Below, in pieces: positions 12,513-25,166 of a DNA stretch of 64,000 nucleotides. The stretch lies in assembly GCA_004335835.1 (NCBI GenBank), contig RWJK01001940.1:36137-100136 (forward strand), written 5' to 3'. Within the stretch, counting starts at the first letter, position 1, and every line of letters begins with the position of its first letter. Origin of the DNA: Scenedesmus sp. ARA3. Taxonomy: Eukaryota > Chlorophyta > Chlorophyceae > Sphaeropleales > Scenedesmaceae. The notes below the pieces were generated by a model that saw only the letters and a list, made by a program, of their open reading frames with translations, had not been told where the DNA came from and did not search any database. Position numbers and translations under genes: made by a program.

Positions 12513-14163
12513 TGTGGTGGTCATCTCTGCATTACGTTCTGGCACATGGGCCTTACCTTGTGCCCTGCATAAAGTCCACAGCTGGACACTGTGTGTGTTG
12601 GGGCTGCTCCATCAGCAGCCGCTTCACCCCTGTTATGAAGTCTGCAGGTTTGCAGGGGGTTTGTCCAAGGCAGAACCTTGCTCGACCAAGCATGTTGTGC
12701 ACCTGTGTGCCATCATCAGCGATCAACAACATACAGCATGTACCTCTTACTTGGGTGTGCCTGGCTGCTGCAACGCAGCTGCGGCTATCCCTCATGCCCT
12801 GCACTGCGTTGACAGCTCAGCGTGTGTGTGCTTTTGCATCGTGTCCTCCTCTGAAAGTGTCTGTCGGCAGGCTTCTGAAGCATGCTAGGTGCTGCTCTTT
12901 ACCAGGTAGTTGCTGTTGTGTAGCCAGATTGTGATTTTTCCCTTGCTTTTCATCGCTTGATAGTTCACCCGGCAGCTACCATTGAAATGGCTGTTGTGTT
13001 TTATGTCTGCATGTTACACGCTTGCTCCGTCAACAGACAATCATGGCACTGTGTTATGAGCTCACCAGTGTGTGCGTCACCATGTGAAGCACACAGTGCT
13101 TGCCTTTCGGCACTGCTGCTTCTGTATGGCGAGCTGTTTCGGTGGCGTCAACAGTTTAAAATGCAGCAAAGCTTGATGCTGCGACAAATGCGCCGTTGCA
13201 AGCTGGGTGCCATACTCAGGCAAGCACCTGTTCGCAGCAGCTGCTGTTGCACTGCACGGGGACCATTAGCATTTGAGTATGCGCTGGTCTGCCCTTTCTC
13301 TTGTGCATGCACCAGTCGCACATGACCAGCTTTGTACACGCAGCGAGGAAGCAATTGTAACAAGGCCAGACAAAGTTATGTTCTGCATGATGATGCTGTT
13401 GTGTAGCTGCATGCGGCCTGCCAGGCTGTCAGCTGCCAATGCTGATATGTGGCCACACTGTACAGGCCTCAGGCTCAGGCTCTCAACAGCAGCAGCAGAT
13501 GGCAAGATGCAGATGATAAAGATGGCCTAAGCTTAACCTGGCCGTCTCATTTGTGCATCAGTAACATGGATGTATCAAGCGATGGATTCATCCGGCTGCT
13601 TGGCCATTGGCTGCATTTCAGTGAGTAGCGCCTCAGCACCAGTGCCCAGGACTCAAGGCATAGTGGTCATTTATGCAGCAGCCCAGCTGTCCTGCAATAC
13701 TTCAAGTAGAGATGATATGCCATCGTTGTACTAGACACCGATTCAACTGGTTCTCTTGTCACCGTCCAAGACTCGTGTCTTGATGTGTACTGCTGTGGTT
13801 CCCGCGTCGTGCCGCGTTCCCCACGTGAAGAAGTCCAGGCCCACACAACATTGCTTTAATACAATCGAACCGCTGTATCAGTATTTTTGTTCTGAAGACA
13901 GCTTCTAGGCGGATGTAAGGCAGCTGTGTGCTGTCGTGCTCCTCTCGTCGGAGCACTATACCCCCTCTAGCGCATAAAACAGATGAAACAAAAGTATTGT
14001 TGAGTCAAACAGATGTCCAGATTGCTCAGCGGCTGTTCACCGTGCGCTTGGTTGGCGAGTCAAGAACAGATGGGCACAGGAGTTGAGCAGCAATGATGCT
14101 CGTCCAGAGGCAGTATTAGCAGCTGTTCGTAAGCTAAACCAACAGGAATAGGCTATTGCGAGA

Positions 14164-17100
14164 ATGGGCGGCGTTGCAGGCTCATCAGCTGGTGCGTCTG
14201 CTGCAGCTGTCAGCCACCCTGCTGGCGTGGTCAGCCATGTGAGCAGCTCTGCTGCTACACATGCTCACAGCGCCAAAGGCGGGACCCACCCCAGCAGGCT
14301 ACGCCGCATGAGCACTCCTGCAAGCATGCCTGAACAGCAAGCAGATGACTTTCTAAAGTCGCTTGCTGACTCAGCATGTGCAGCTACACACATGGAAAGG
14401 CTGGAGGCAGCATGCAGCGCAGAGCAGCTGCAGGAGCCCCGCGGGTGCGCGGAGCAGCAGCAGCTTGCAGGATTGCAAGAGGTGGCGCAGAGCAGTGCCT
14501 GCTGCACAGACCTCGCCAGCACAATGCTGTGCGTGAACCCGGGTTGTGTACGAGTGGCAGCGGCAGTGGCCGCTGGACACATGGCACCAGCAGACATGGC
14601 AGCAGCAGATGGCGCCGTCAATTCACCGCGGAAGGTAGACCATGCTGAAATTTCATGGAACCCAGCAGGAAGCTGCAGCAGCAGCAGCAATGACATCAAC
14701 AACAGCAAAGGCTACTTGGCAGCTCTTGCAGCCACTCAGCAGCTGCCATGGCCCGCGAGCTGGCACTGGCCGCACAAGATGGCATATGCCAACGCAGCAG
14801 GTGTCAGATACACTGACGTCTGCAGAACAAACGGAAGCATAAGTGCTTGCAGGAGCACCATAGCTCTCAGCAAAGCAGGGCGGCGCTCTCCCTCGCCCAC
14901 TTTACCTGGCTACAACAGCAGCAGCAGCGGCGGCAGCGGCAGCAGTAGTGCTGCAGGGTGCAAGGTCAGCTCGGGACGCAGCAGCCCAGACCTAGAGCAG
15001 CAGCAGCAGCAGCAGCAGTGGAAGCCGTTTGAGGTGCTATCAGCCATCCATGCCCACCTAGCAGCATCACCTGCTGTATCAGCAGCCGTCGCTGCTGCTG
15101 TAACCTCACCCTCAACAGACACAACAGCAGCAGGTGCGCCAGAGCCTTTGGCAGCAGCAGCAGTGCACAGCTGCTTGCAGCAGCAGTTTGCGCAGGCGTT
15201 TGCCGGCTGGGATGTGGATGGCAATGGGTTGCTGGATGCGGCCGAGCTGCGGGGCATGCTGGGCCAGGTGCTGCCTCCAGGCATGGCAGGCAAGGAGGAG
15301 GCGCGCTACTGCCAGGTAAGGGGTGTGAGGCACATGCTTGCCAGCTTTTGATTGCAGTGACTCTCCACAGCACTGCAGTGCAATGCAGTGCAGTGCAGCG
15401 GGGATGGTGCTTTCCTAAGCACCACAACATGACTTGATCTACTTGACCTGTGGACGAGTTGCGATAAGGTTTAATCGGAGGTGCCTGCCTGTGTCACCAG
15501 TCGTAGCAAATCTTGCTCAATGCTGCCTGCTACTGCTGCCGCTCCCTACCGCATCATGCAGATGTTGCTGGACAGGTCTGGCTGTGGCGCAGTCAGTGCA
15601 CCTGACCTGCTGGCAGCAGCAGCCACCGCAGTGCGCTGGCAGGCAGGCATCTGCCCCAAGCCGAGGGTAGATGTGAACGATGTGCTGCTGCAGCTGGTGC
15701 TGCAGCTGCAGCAGCAGGAGCGAGAGCAGGAGCAGCAGCAGCAGTGCGGGCAGGTGTCCCCCAAGCACAGGCACAACTTTGTGAGCTTGGTAAGCGCAGC
15801 CTGCAGGGGTGTGTTTGGCATGCATGAATTGATTCATGGATCATGATACGGGCACTTGCTGGCTGAGAAAGCTGAATCCCAAATGCCACCGATGCATGTG
15901 CTGTTGTGCTATGCACAGCCGTGAGGTTGCCTGATTTATCATTGGAACCTGCTGCTGCTGCCCCGCTCCTGCTCTGCGCAGGCGCGGCTGCTGTTCCAGG
16001 GCTGCCTTGATGAGGGCGGCAGTGGCAGGCTGGGGCCTGCTGAGCTGGCGCGGCTGTTCAGGCGGGCGCTGCCTGGGCTGCAGCAGCGGGACATCACGTG
16101 AGTTTACACGTTGCTGTTGTGGCTGTATGCCATGTTGCCATAATAATAACAATGACGCGCAGCATGCACAGCAATATCTGCGGCGTTTGCTGCCTGGGCT
16201 GCAGCAGCGGGGCATCACGTCAGTACATGCTGCTTCAGCGCGCGCATCTCATAGTGCCGTGCATGAGAAATTCTGCGGGAGATAACCTGGCATTTGCTGC
16301 GCTGACTGCTGTTCTGTGCTCGACCATCAAACGCTGCCACCACGTGTGTTGCTTACAGACAGTGTGTGTTGCTTTGCTGCAGGTTCATGTGCTCCCACAT
16401 GTCAGAGCTGGATCCAGAGGGGACAGGGCAGGTCAGCCTAAAGCAGCTGCTGGCAGCACTGCAGCCTGTACATCACACACTGCAAGCACTACAGCAGCCA
16501 GGCAGTACAGGTGCTGGCGAGGCTGGATGGTGGGATGAGGCAGTACCGCTGTCAGTGGCACCACAGCAGCAGCAGCAGCAGCATAGTCTATCTGCAGCAA
16601 CTCTTGCCACGGATGTTGGCACAATGCATCAAGCGTCAGCTGAAGCCGCCTCAGCCGACATGCTTGTGCAACCACACAATAGCATTACTTCAGGGCCTGC
16701 AGCACCTGCAGCATCTGCAGCTTCCCCACCACCACCACCAGCCTGGGAGGCTTTGCACAGCGGAGCTGGCAGTGGCTGGGCTGCCAGTCGTGGCAGCAGC
16801 AGGAGCGTCTCGCAGAGCAGCAGCTGCAGCAGCCTGTCGGCGCTGCCAGTGGTCAGGCGGCGGAGGTCCATCGCTGACAGTGATGACAGCTTGTCTGCAG
16901 CGAGCTCTCCTAGGGGGCCTTTCACACCTGTAGGCCCGGGGCAGCAGCAGCAGCAGGATGGTCAGCAGCAGCTGCAGGAAGGACAGCAGGATCTGCATCA
17001 GCAGCTGTTGCAGAAGATCCTGCAGGAGGGTGTCCAGCAGCAGCAGGAAGGTCAGCAGGACCAGCAGCAGCAGCAGCAGCAGCAGCTTCTGCAGAAGATC

Positions 17101-17748
17101 CTGCAGGAGGGCGTCCAGCGGCTGCAGGTTGAGCAGCAGGCCCAGCAGCTGCTGCAGCACTTGACGATAAGTGACAGCCAGCATGCAGGAGATGGCCTCA
17201 GCACAGAAGCAGGAGCAGCACCAGAACACGCAGCACCAGCAGCAGCAGGTGCGGTAACTGAGAATCCCTCTGCTGCATGGCAGCTGCCGCCTGGTCCGGC
17301 GCCTGTGAGGGTGCAGAGTCAGCCGCGGCTCGACAGCAGCAGCCGTTGCGGCGCTAGCAGCAGCAGCGCTGGAGCAGTACCAACCGAATGCCCACAGCAG
17401 CTGGTGCTGCCAGTGCTGTGGCCAATGCAGGTAAGGGGTAAGGCGCAGCCAACTGTTGAGCAGATCAGCCATGGTGCATTTGTGGAATCTGTGCTGTTGT
17501 GCTTGACGAGAGTGCTTGGTGTGGCTACTGCAGGTGATGTTGATGGTGGTGAAACTTGATTCCAAAGTACTCGTCCATATTCATGTGACCATGCCAGATA
17601 ACCTATTACACCTCAGTCTGTTCTGGACTGCTGATTAAACTGTGTGTTGTCGTATGCTTGTGGCTGGCTCGTGTGCAGGAGCTGGCGGCGGTCCTTGCAA
17701 GCAACCCTGTGGCAATGCAGCTGGCTTTCATGCACACCGCTGCAGCCT

Positions 17749-17787
<39 letters not shown>

Positions 17788-18507
17788 AGCACGCGGACCA
17801 GCCACAGCCTCACCAACCAACTGAAGACGGCAGCAGCAGCCTGCAGATGCTGCAGCAGCTGCCAGCCCAGCAGCAGCAGCGCTACAGCTTGGTGCCCATT
17901 GCTGCGCTGCCGCAGCTGCTGGCTGCTGCGATGCCTGGCTGGGGTGGTGCTGATGTGAGCTACGCAGCGCTGCAAATCCGATGCCACCTGAACATTGTCA
18001 CAGCCTTCTGCATAGACACACCAAAAGCCGCTGATACTAACAACAGCAGCAGCCCATTTCACAGCTGTGGCAGCATGCTGTCTGCTGGCAGCAATGGTGG
18101 GGTGGCAGCAGCAGCAGTGGGTGATGCGCCGGCGCCGACAGACTTGATGTATGCCGAGCTCGCGGCGACGATCGTCTCTGCAGCAGCAACAGAGGCCGCG
18201 GCAGCGGCAGGCGAGCTGCCTGCAGCAGTGCAGCAGCTGGTGGTTGACCTGGCAGACGAAGTGACCAGCAATGCAGAGGCATATGCAAGGCTGCAGGAAG
18301 CCTGGCAGCAGGCCGCTTGCCACACTGCAGCAGCAGCAACAGAAGTGTGGAGTGAGCAGGGGGTGAAGCTGCCGGTGGTGGCTGGTGTGCGGCTGCTGTG
18401 CAAGCAGCTGGTAGCGTCATTGGGTCTGGCTGATATGCGGCTGCTGGGCTGGCTGACATGTCTGGTGAGGCAGCAGCACCTGGGGCTGCAGCTGGCAGCA
18501 ATACAGT

Positions 18508-18606
<99 letters not shown>

Positions 18607-19019
18607 CTAATCATGATGCTGGCAGCAGTGGTCAGAGCCAGCAGCAGCAAGGTCAGCATGCTGGGGTGCTGGTTGCTGAGCTGGGGCTGTCAGAGCTGGT
18701 GGAGGTGCTGGTGGCGCTGGTGCAGGGGCTGCTGACACCAGACGATGCTGAACTCGTACAAGAGCTGCGGCAGCAGCAGCAGCACTATGGGGAAAGTGAT
18801 TTCAGCTCATGCATGCAGCAGAGCAGCTGGCACGCAGACGGTGACAAGATTTGGGTGCAGGCAGGGGAGGCAGCGGGCCAAGCAGCAGCAGCAGCAGCAG
18901 CTGCAGGGGCTGGCACTCTCGAGCTTGCTGCACCAGCTCGCCGGCAGCGCATTGTGTTTTGTGGCAGGTCGTCATGCGGCTCCTCGGCTGCTAACTCTCC
19001 CTCCTGGCTGGCGTTGGCT

Positions 19020-19066
<47 letters not shown>

Positions 19067-19595
19067 CAGGGGCAGCTTTGGAGGCGAACTTCACCATCAC
19101 CTTCACAATCTTCATCAGCAGCGGCAAATCGTTGATTTGGGATACTTCCAGCCTGTGCATTGTGGCAGCCATGATTCTGGGTTAGGACTTGGCCTGGGCA
19201 ATAGCAATGCCGCTGAGGATGGCTGTACAGCCACTGGTGCTACAGCAGAGGAGGTGACGGCAGCGGCAGGTGTGTCGCTGGTTCCTGCCGCCCTGCAGCA
19301 GCAGCGGCAGCAGATGCAGCGCCTGCGCGCGGCGCAGCAGCGGGCGTGGCACGCAGAGATGCTGCTACAGCACCAGCCATGGGAGGGTGCATACAGCCCT
19401 GTGGCTGCAGCAGCAGCAGCAGACGGCAGCAGCAGCAGCGGCGGCAGCTACTTTGTAGTGACACACGATGAGTTGGCTGGGGCAGGGTGCGGCAATGCTG
19501 CTGCTGCTGCTGCTGCCAGCAAGGTGAGGCAGGCTGACATTCTGCGGCTGTCTAGCTGCAGTGACTACCGCAGCTCCACTGGCAGCGACTGGTGA
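14164..19595 (+). CDS. Four-EF-hand calcium-binding protein with long low-complexity tail
   Basis: Exons 14164-15315, 15562-15789, 15982-16097, 16383-17430 and 17679-19595 join in frame to 1486 residues. Four EF-hand loops are spread over the first four exons in a calmodulin-like two-pair order: DVDGNGLLDAAE (350-361, all ligands present), DRSGCGAVSAPD (388-399), DEGGSGRLGPAE (470-481) and DPEGTGQVSLKQ (509-520). Only the first is canonical, so one strong calcium site is likely. The first about 340 residues and everything after about 530 are Ala/Gln/Ser-rich. The tail includes repeated QLLQKILQEGVQ-type helices (about residues 700-770) and an uninterrupted poly-Ser run encoded near 18512-18605. 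No catalytic domain is recognised. The role is probably a calcium-responsive scaffold (inference). Confidence 0.7.
16181..16222 (+). repeat. Duplicated exon end in intron, donor destroyed
   Basis: Copy of the 3' end of the third EF-hand exon (16066-16107), with the CTGCCTGGGCTGCAGCAGCG core identical. The donor CACGTGAG of the parent has become CACGTCAG in the copy. Confidence 0.75.
18512..18605 (+). repeat. Long AGC microsatellite encoding poly-Ser
   Basis: About 31 uninterrupted AGC triplets within the last EF-hand-gene exon, read as serine. It is one of the longest pure triplet runs in the window and is expected to vary in length. Confidence 0.9.
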
Positions 19596-19646
19596 GCAGC
19601 TGCAAAGTTGTAACCACAACACAACACAAAGCTTCGTCAATGTTTG

Positions 19647-19651
19647 TGTAA
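19647..19651 (+). terminator. Candidate polyadenylation signal TGTAA
   Basis: TGTAA, the usual polyadenylation motif of chlorophycean algae, lies 52 bases after the EF-hand-gene stop codon. Another copy at 19609 is closer to the stop. Confidence 0.45.
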
Positions 19652-19860
19652 TCAGTCAGCAGTCCGGCACAGCTTGTGGTGGTGCTGGGCTCCTTCTGTC
19701 ATTGACTGTCACGAGACATTTGAAAAGAGAGTGAGAGAGCAAGGCAATTGCCGGGTGATCATGAGCATTTGCTGATTCATCAGCTGTCGAGGCTCCAACA
19801 GCGACGCCCAGTACACAAGCAAGGATGACTATTGTCCAGCACGGTGCTGCAAAGCATGGT

Positions 19861-19878
19861 GCAGCAGCAGCAGCAGCA

Positions 19879-19910
<32 letters not shown>

Positions 19911-19911
19911 A
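19861..19911. repeat. CAG tract abutting CTG tract (palindrome)
   Basis: About six CAG triplets run directly into about ten CTG triplets, so the strand folds on itself with pure triplet pairing. It lies in intergenic DNA after the EF-hand gene. Confidence 0.85.
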
Positions 19912-20099
19912 TAATTATGACTTTACGCTCTCTATCCCAACTATTTGCACAAAATAGTGAGCCATTCTTCATGGTTGCCACCTGCATGGACACACATCAC
20001 TGGCTCTTGGCCAGGGCAGCGTTCCGTCACCAAGCCTCTGTACCTTGCTTCAGCTCGTTGTACTGAATGTAAGCCGCTTCCTGCTGCCTGTGTGGTGCA

Positions 20100-20510
20100 T
20101 GTGTGGCGGATTTGCTGGTTGCGGAGGTGTGCCACAACATGCAGTTTGAGGATCTGTCAATCAAACAGCTTGAAGATGCATGCTGCATATGCTCAGAGTA
20201 TGTGCCATAGCATACGCTTGACAGGTGTGACACAGCACACGCTTTGCGGTTCTGTCGCAGCACATGGTTTGAAGTTCACACTCATCCTATGGTTCGAGGA
20301 TCTGTCTTGGCATAGAGTGTGAGGCTGAGTCACAGCACACAGCTTGAGTGTCTGCTGTAGCATATGGTTGTGGAGACCTGCCACAGCATATGGTTTGTGC
20401 CAATGCCACGGCATTCGGTTTGAGGACTTGCCACAGCATTTGGTTTGAGTATCTGTTATGCCTTATGAGCCAGTGCGCTTATGAGCCGTTGCCTTAGCAT
20501 ACGGGCCGAT
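20100..20510. repeat. Degenerate minisatellite, unit about 30-40 bp
   Basis: Repeated variants of GCCACAGCATATGGTTTGAG followed by GATCTGT-like spacers, at least ten copies with many substitutions and changing spacing. All copies are in the same orientation. No frame is conserved, so it is not coding. Confidence 0.7.
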
Positions 20511-21337
20511 GCGGGCGTGAGTGTCAGAGCACTGTATGTTTGAGTGGGATGCTATGCCTCTGTGCTCTGTCCTACTCAGTGCTTGCTCTGTTTGGGGTGT
20601 CGAAAATGCTGGAACACCAGCTGGGACAGAACACCACATTCCTTGGATTCTTTTCCCAGGAAAGAGCTATGCACTAGCATGGCAGCGCCAGCTGTAGCAA
20701 ACACAGCAAGGACGTTGGCTGGTTTGCGCCGCTTCAAAGTTTTTGGGCTATGTATCCGGTTGGCTGCAGCCAACAGCTGGCTGGCAATGCCATGCGCCGG
20801 CACTGGCATTATTATTATAACTCGGGAGCCACCGTCATCTCTACAGCGACATGATGATATTGGTGTGATATGGGGTTGCTATGGCAGGTGATCAGCTGTG
20901 CTTGAACTGGCTGAGGCTCTTTTACCAGCAGTTATGGCAGTAGCATCTGCCTACCCTGAAAGCAAGATGACCAGTGCCTTGGATACACTTGTATGGTTGA
21001 GAGCAATGTCTTCCTTGGGCTTGCAACCATGCAACCTAGCAACCGTGGTGTGGACCAATTGGTCAATCTGCAAGCAAGCAACTGGGTGTTCTGTCATGCC
21101 TCAGTTGTGTTTCACACACAACGCTTGGCTGCAATATGAGTTCAGCATGCTGGCAAGATGGCCCAGATTGACATGAGCCTGTGGTGTGCGTGGGGTTGCG
21201 ACCTGTCTCTGGCATTTTAAATGTTAACTTTAGCCTGGATCTTCGTTCTTGAGGCTTGCATAACCTTCCGGTGTGACACTCTGTTACGCATGTGGTGCCA
21301 AGCGCCATCAGCAGCCTGCTTGCAATTTCGTTGGCAG

Positions 21338-21877
21338 CGTGTGTGGGGTGGTGAACTGCCGGACCAGCTGAAGGCGTTTGGTGCAGCAGTGGCGGCTGCG
21401 CTGCCCGTTGGCTGGGCCTGCAACAACGCTGCCTGCACCAACCTGGGCAAGCTGAGTGAGCTGCAGCTGGTGCAAGGCAGGGGCAAGGTGTGCGGCGGCT
21501 GCAGGCAGGTGTGCATGTGCAGCGCAGAGTGCCACAAGCAGCACTGGAAGGCAGGGCACAAGCTGGTCTGCAAGAAGCTGGCGGCAGCAGCAGCAGCAGC
21601 AGCAGCAGGGGAAGGCGTGAGTGCTGCAGCCAGCAGTGACAGTGCTGCTGCTACTTGCAGCAACGGCGTTTACGGCAGCAGCAGCGGCAGCAGCGCGGCA
21701 GGTGGTGCTGCAGCAGCAGCCGGCCATGAGCTGCCTGTCAGCGCGGCTGCTGCTGCTGCGCTGCCTGTGCGCCAGCTGAAGGCGCTGCTGGCTGGTCGTG
21801 GTGTGTCGGGTGTTGCTGGTGCTGTTGAGAAGGCTGACCTGGTGGCGCTGCTGGTGGGGCACCTGGGCCTCAGCTGA
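21338..21877 (+). pseudogene. Truncated MYND-finger/SAP-like paralogue (C-terminal exon only)
   Basis: The segment encodes RVWGGELPDQLKAFG, then a chlorophyte-type MYND zinc finger (CNNAAC, CGGC, CMCSAEC, HWKAGHKLVC) and a C-terminal SAP-like helix pair (LKALLAGRGV, VEKADLVALL), ending in TGA at 21875-21877. It closely matches the 3' end of the gene ending at 26486, but the similarity starts abruptly at GCAGCGTGTGTGG and none of the upstream family exons is present. The frame is open back to an ATG at 21221, so a 218-residue MYND peptide could be made. More likely it is a partial duplicate. MYND fingers usually mediate protein-protein contacts. Confidence 0.6.
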
Positions 21878-22381
21878 TTGGATGACCAGCTGGTGTGCTC
21901 AAGACCACCACGAAACGCCAGGCACGATGTGTTACGTTCCGTCCTCCTAGTCGTGCTGTACCGCATACATCTGCTACGGCCTTTGCAGTTCGTCCAAGGT
22001 TTCTGCTGTATTGTGCTCAAAGTCCAAGGCTGTAGGTTTTCCTGCTGAATTTGGAAAATTGACTGGTATGGCTGTTCTGAAGCATATACTTGCTAGGCAT
22101 TGGCAACCGAGGGTGGTAGGTAGTGCTTGCACCAGTCCCCTACAGCTGCATGGTGCAGTGGAGACTGTTAGATGTCAACATGGTTATGACATGGTCCCCG
22201 CAGTGGAAAGCCATAGCTGCCCTCGCCACACGATTGCATGACCGTAGTCAAGCTGTCGCAATAACAGGTGATTCATCGTCATCAGACGGGGCCCATGCCA
22301 GGCAGACCGGCCATGCCTGAACACTGAAGGCTGTGCAGGCAGCATTCCCCTCGGCAGGGTTGCTCTTATCATCACCACCGC

Positions 22382-23362
22382 ATGTCCGCGGTATACAGTT
22401 CACTGGGTTTGGAGTTGATGAACGCGCTTCCGGTGCTGAGCGGGCTCCGCAATGCCAGCTTTCGCGAGTTGTACCAGTCCCGTGCGGCCTTGTCGCAGCT
22501 GCACCTCTTCATTCTTGACAGCCACTATGTGGTGCCCCAAAGCAGCGTTTCAGCAGCACACGCGCGAACGACCATGCTCTCCGATGCCGTGGACGCGGTG
22601 CCCCTGTTGCTGGGCGCCGCTGCCACCGCTCTGCAGCACCTGCAGCAGCAGCAGTGCATCCTGCAAGCCCCAGCTGATGACCTGGCCCTGAGTGGCATGA
22701 TCTGCGAAAGCTTGTCTGGTGCAATTTGCCTGCCGAGCAGTGCACCTGCCCTACGGCATAATGCACAGCAGCAGACGCTCGCTGCTGCTCAAGGTGAGCA
22801 GTGCAGGCTCATGGAGTGCCCTGGCAGAGTGCTCTGCACATATTGCATGATATGATCAGCGCTACTGTGATCGTTTATCAAACTTCCAGTTACCAGTAAC
22901 TTCATCCATGGCCATAGCTCTGGTGTGGCACTCTCACCATCACCTCCTGCAAACTCCCTGGCCGCTTTCCTTGAACTTCACTTGGCTGCTCTGCTGCTTT
23001 TTGCTTCGCATGAACAGTACGCCGCTCCTTGCAGCAAGCCTTCCAGACAAACATTCCATACCTCCTTGCTGTGTCTTTCTGCAGGCTTACTGCAGCTCCT
23101 GGGCAGTGCCTGCAAAGCACTGGCAGATGAACTGCAGCAGGCCCTGAACCAGCAGCAGCAGCAGCAGCAGCATGCTGCAAAAGTGGAAGGTGGTCTGCAG
23201 CTTGCCAGGTCGCTGCTGATCATGTGGCAGACTCTATCACTACCCAACCTCACCAAGACATCCAGTGTTGCTCTGTTTGATGACGCAGCTAAGCGCGGCT
23301 CCTGCCTGCCAGCGATGCAGCTCCTGCTGGTTGTGCTGCGAGCGCAGTGCTGCCCTGTAGCT

Positions 23363-23394
<32 letters not shown>

Positions 23395-24303
23395 CAGAAG
23401 CAGCAGGAGCAGCGGCAGTAGCGGCAGCAGCAGGAGCAGCGGCAGCAGCAGGAGCAGCAGCAGCGCTGATGCTGATTAGGCTTGGGAGCAGTTGCAGAAT
23501 CTGCTGGCCACTGCATCAAACATTGCACAAGCCATCTCTGAAGGACCGTACGCGCACCTTGAGCTGCGGCTGCAGCCGGCTGTGCAGCAGCTGCTGGCAG
23601 CGCCCGAGCTGCACCAGCTGCTGCTGCTGTCAGCAGCCTGGCTGACGGGGCTGCTGCACCAGCAGAAGCAGGGGAGGGCAGCTGTGGATGCAGCGGGTGT
23701 GGTGCGCAGCCTGAGCAACAGCAGCGCAGCAGCAATGTACGCGCTGGACAGCCACAGCAGCTACACTGGCAGCAGCAGCAGCACCACAGGCGCCTCCGTG
23801 CCGCCTCACCACTCGCGCGTGCTGCAGCTGCTAGGGGTGTCAGCAGTGGACCCCCTCAGCACCGGCGGGCCTGCCAGCAGCCGGAAAGCAAGAGCTTTTT
23901 CTGACAAGATGCTGCAGCCGGCAATGTTCAACATCGTCTTTCCCGCAGTGCTCAAGGCAGTGGGGTTCTGCCTGGAGATCAGTGCAGCGGGCAGCCCTCT
24001 GCGTTGCCCTCCGCAGAGCCCTGCTGCTGTTGGTAGCGGCAACACCTCTGTCTCTAGCTACATGTACGAGATAGCGTACAGCCGCAGTAGTGGCAGCAGC
24101 ACCTGGGCGCAGCTGCTGCCGGCGCTGATGTGCACGCTGGTGCAGGCGGTGCAGCTGGGGCCGAAACCAGATGCCTGCAGCGCGGCAGCGGCTGCTGTGA
24201 TGGCAACTATTCGGCAGGATGTGGAAGTGTATCAGCAGGCGGCGGGTGCTGCTGCTGTAGCTGAGCTGGTGCTGCAGATGGGGCCTGCTGTGCTCCATGC
24301 AGG

Positions 24304-24338
<35 letters not shown>

Positions 24339-25123
24339 TGGACGCCATGTACAGCCAGTATGCGCTGTGGAACTGGGCTACAGCGGCGGCGAACGCAGTT
24401 GGTGTAGGTGGGTTGCAGCAGGAGCATGGTGGCAGCAGCAGCAGCAGCAGCAGCTGTCGTGCAGCTGCAGGTTGGCGACAGCAGCAACAGCAACCACCCT
24501 GCAGCATGCAATGGCTCACTTGTCTGGCAGCAGTTGCTTGAAATTATGAAAATGTCTTTTGAAAATGGCCAAGCCATACTTGCGTCGTATTGCTGAGCCA
24601 CGGAAGCTTACGGTAAGCAAAACGAAACAGACATAACCTTGTGACAGCTGTTCCTACCGTGCTGTCATAGGATGAGGCTGCATTGCTGCTGTTGCTGCAG
24701 TATAGTCATAATCTTTTGCAAGCGGATGGCTGTTTCTGTATCACGCAGTTCACCTGATCATGTGTCGTTGCAAAGTATTAGTCGAGCTCCTGAAGCACTC
24801 GCAATGCCTTGCTGCACCCCTCATTTCCAACTGCCCTGCAGCTGACCACCAGCTCCTAGCAGCAGCCATCAAGCAGTGCCCAGAGGCCTTTGCAGTCTCG
24901 CTGTGCGCAGCAATGCGCGTGCTGTGCGCTGGGGTGTGCGTGCGCAGCTCCACAGCAGCTTTAAGCACAGAGAGTGCAGCTTCACTGCTGTCGCCGCTGC
25001 CGATGGAGGTCAAAGCTGGACTTCCACCCAGGGCCCTGCTGACCCTGGTGGACCGATCACCACGTCAGCTATGGCTGTATTGCAATCCACAAAGCTGGCG
25101 ATGGCAGCGCAGGCATCAGCAAC

Positions 25124-25166
<43 letters not shown>

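Larger units (their letters stand above)
11608..14163. other. Gene-poor intergenic stretch with two hairpins
   Basis: I found no exon with credible splice sites or protein-like composition on either strand over about 2.5 kb. The only clear structures are two short perfect hairpins at 12199-12222 and 12467-12512. A TGTAA at about 12062 could be a distal polyadenylation signal for the protease gene. Promoter elements of the EF-hand gene should lie near the right end; ATAAAA at about 13974 is a weak TATA candidate. Confidence 0.5.
19596..21337. other. Intergenic stretch with triplet palindrome and degenerate minisatellite
   Basis: No credible exon was found. Two repeats are listed separately: a CAG/CTG inverted repeat (19861-19911) and a degenerate tandem array (about 20100-20510). 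Confidence 0.5.

Noticed and set aside
12455..12934. 159-codon plus-strand open frame
   Set aside because: It overlaps the hairpin, has chance-like composition rich in Cys and Trp, and has no start context or splice partner.
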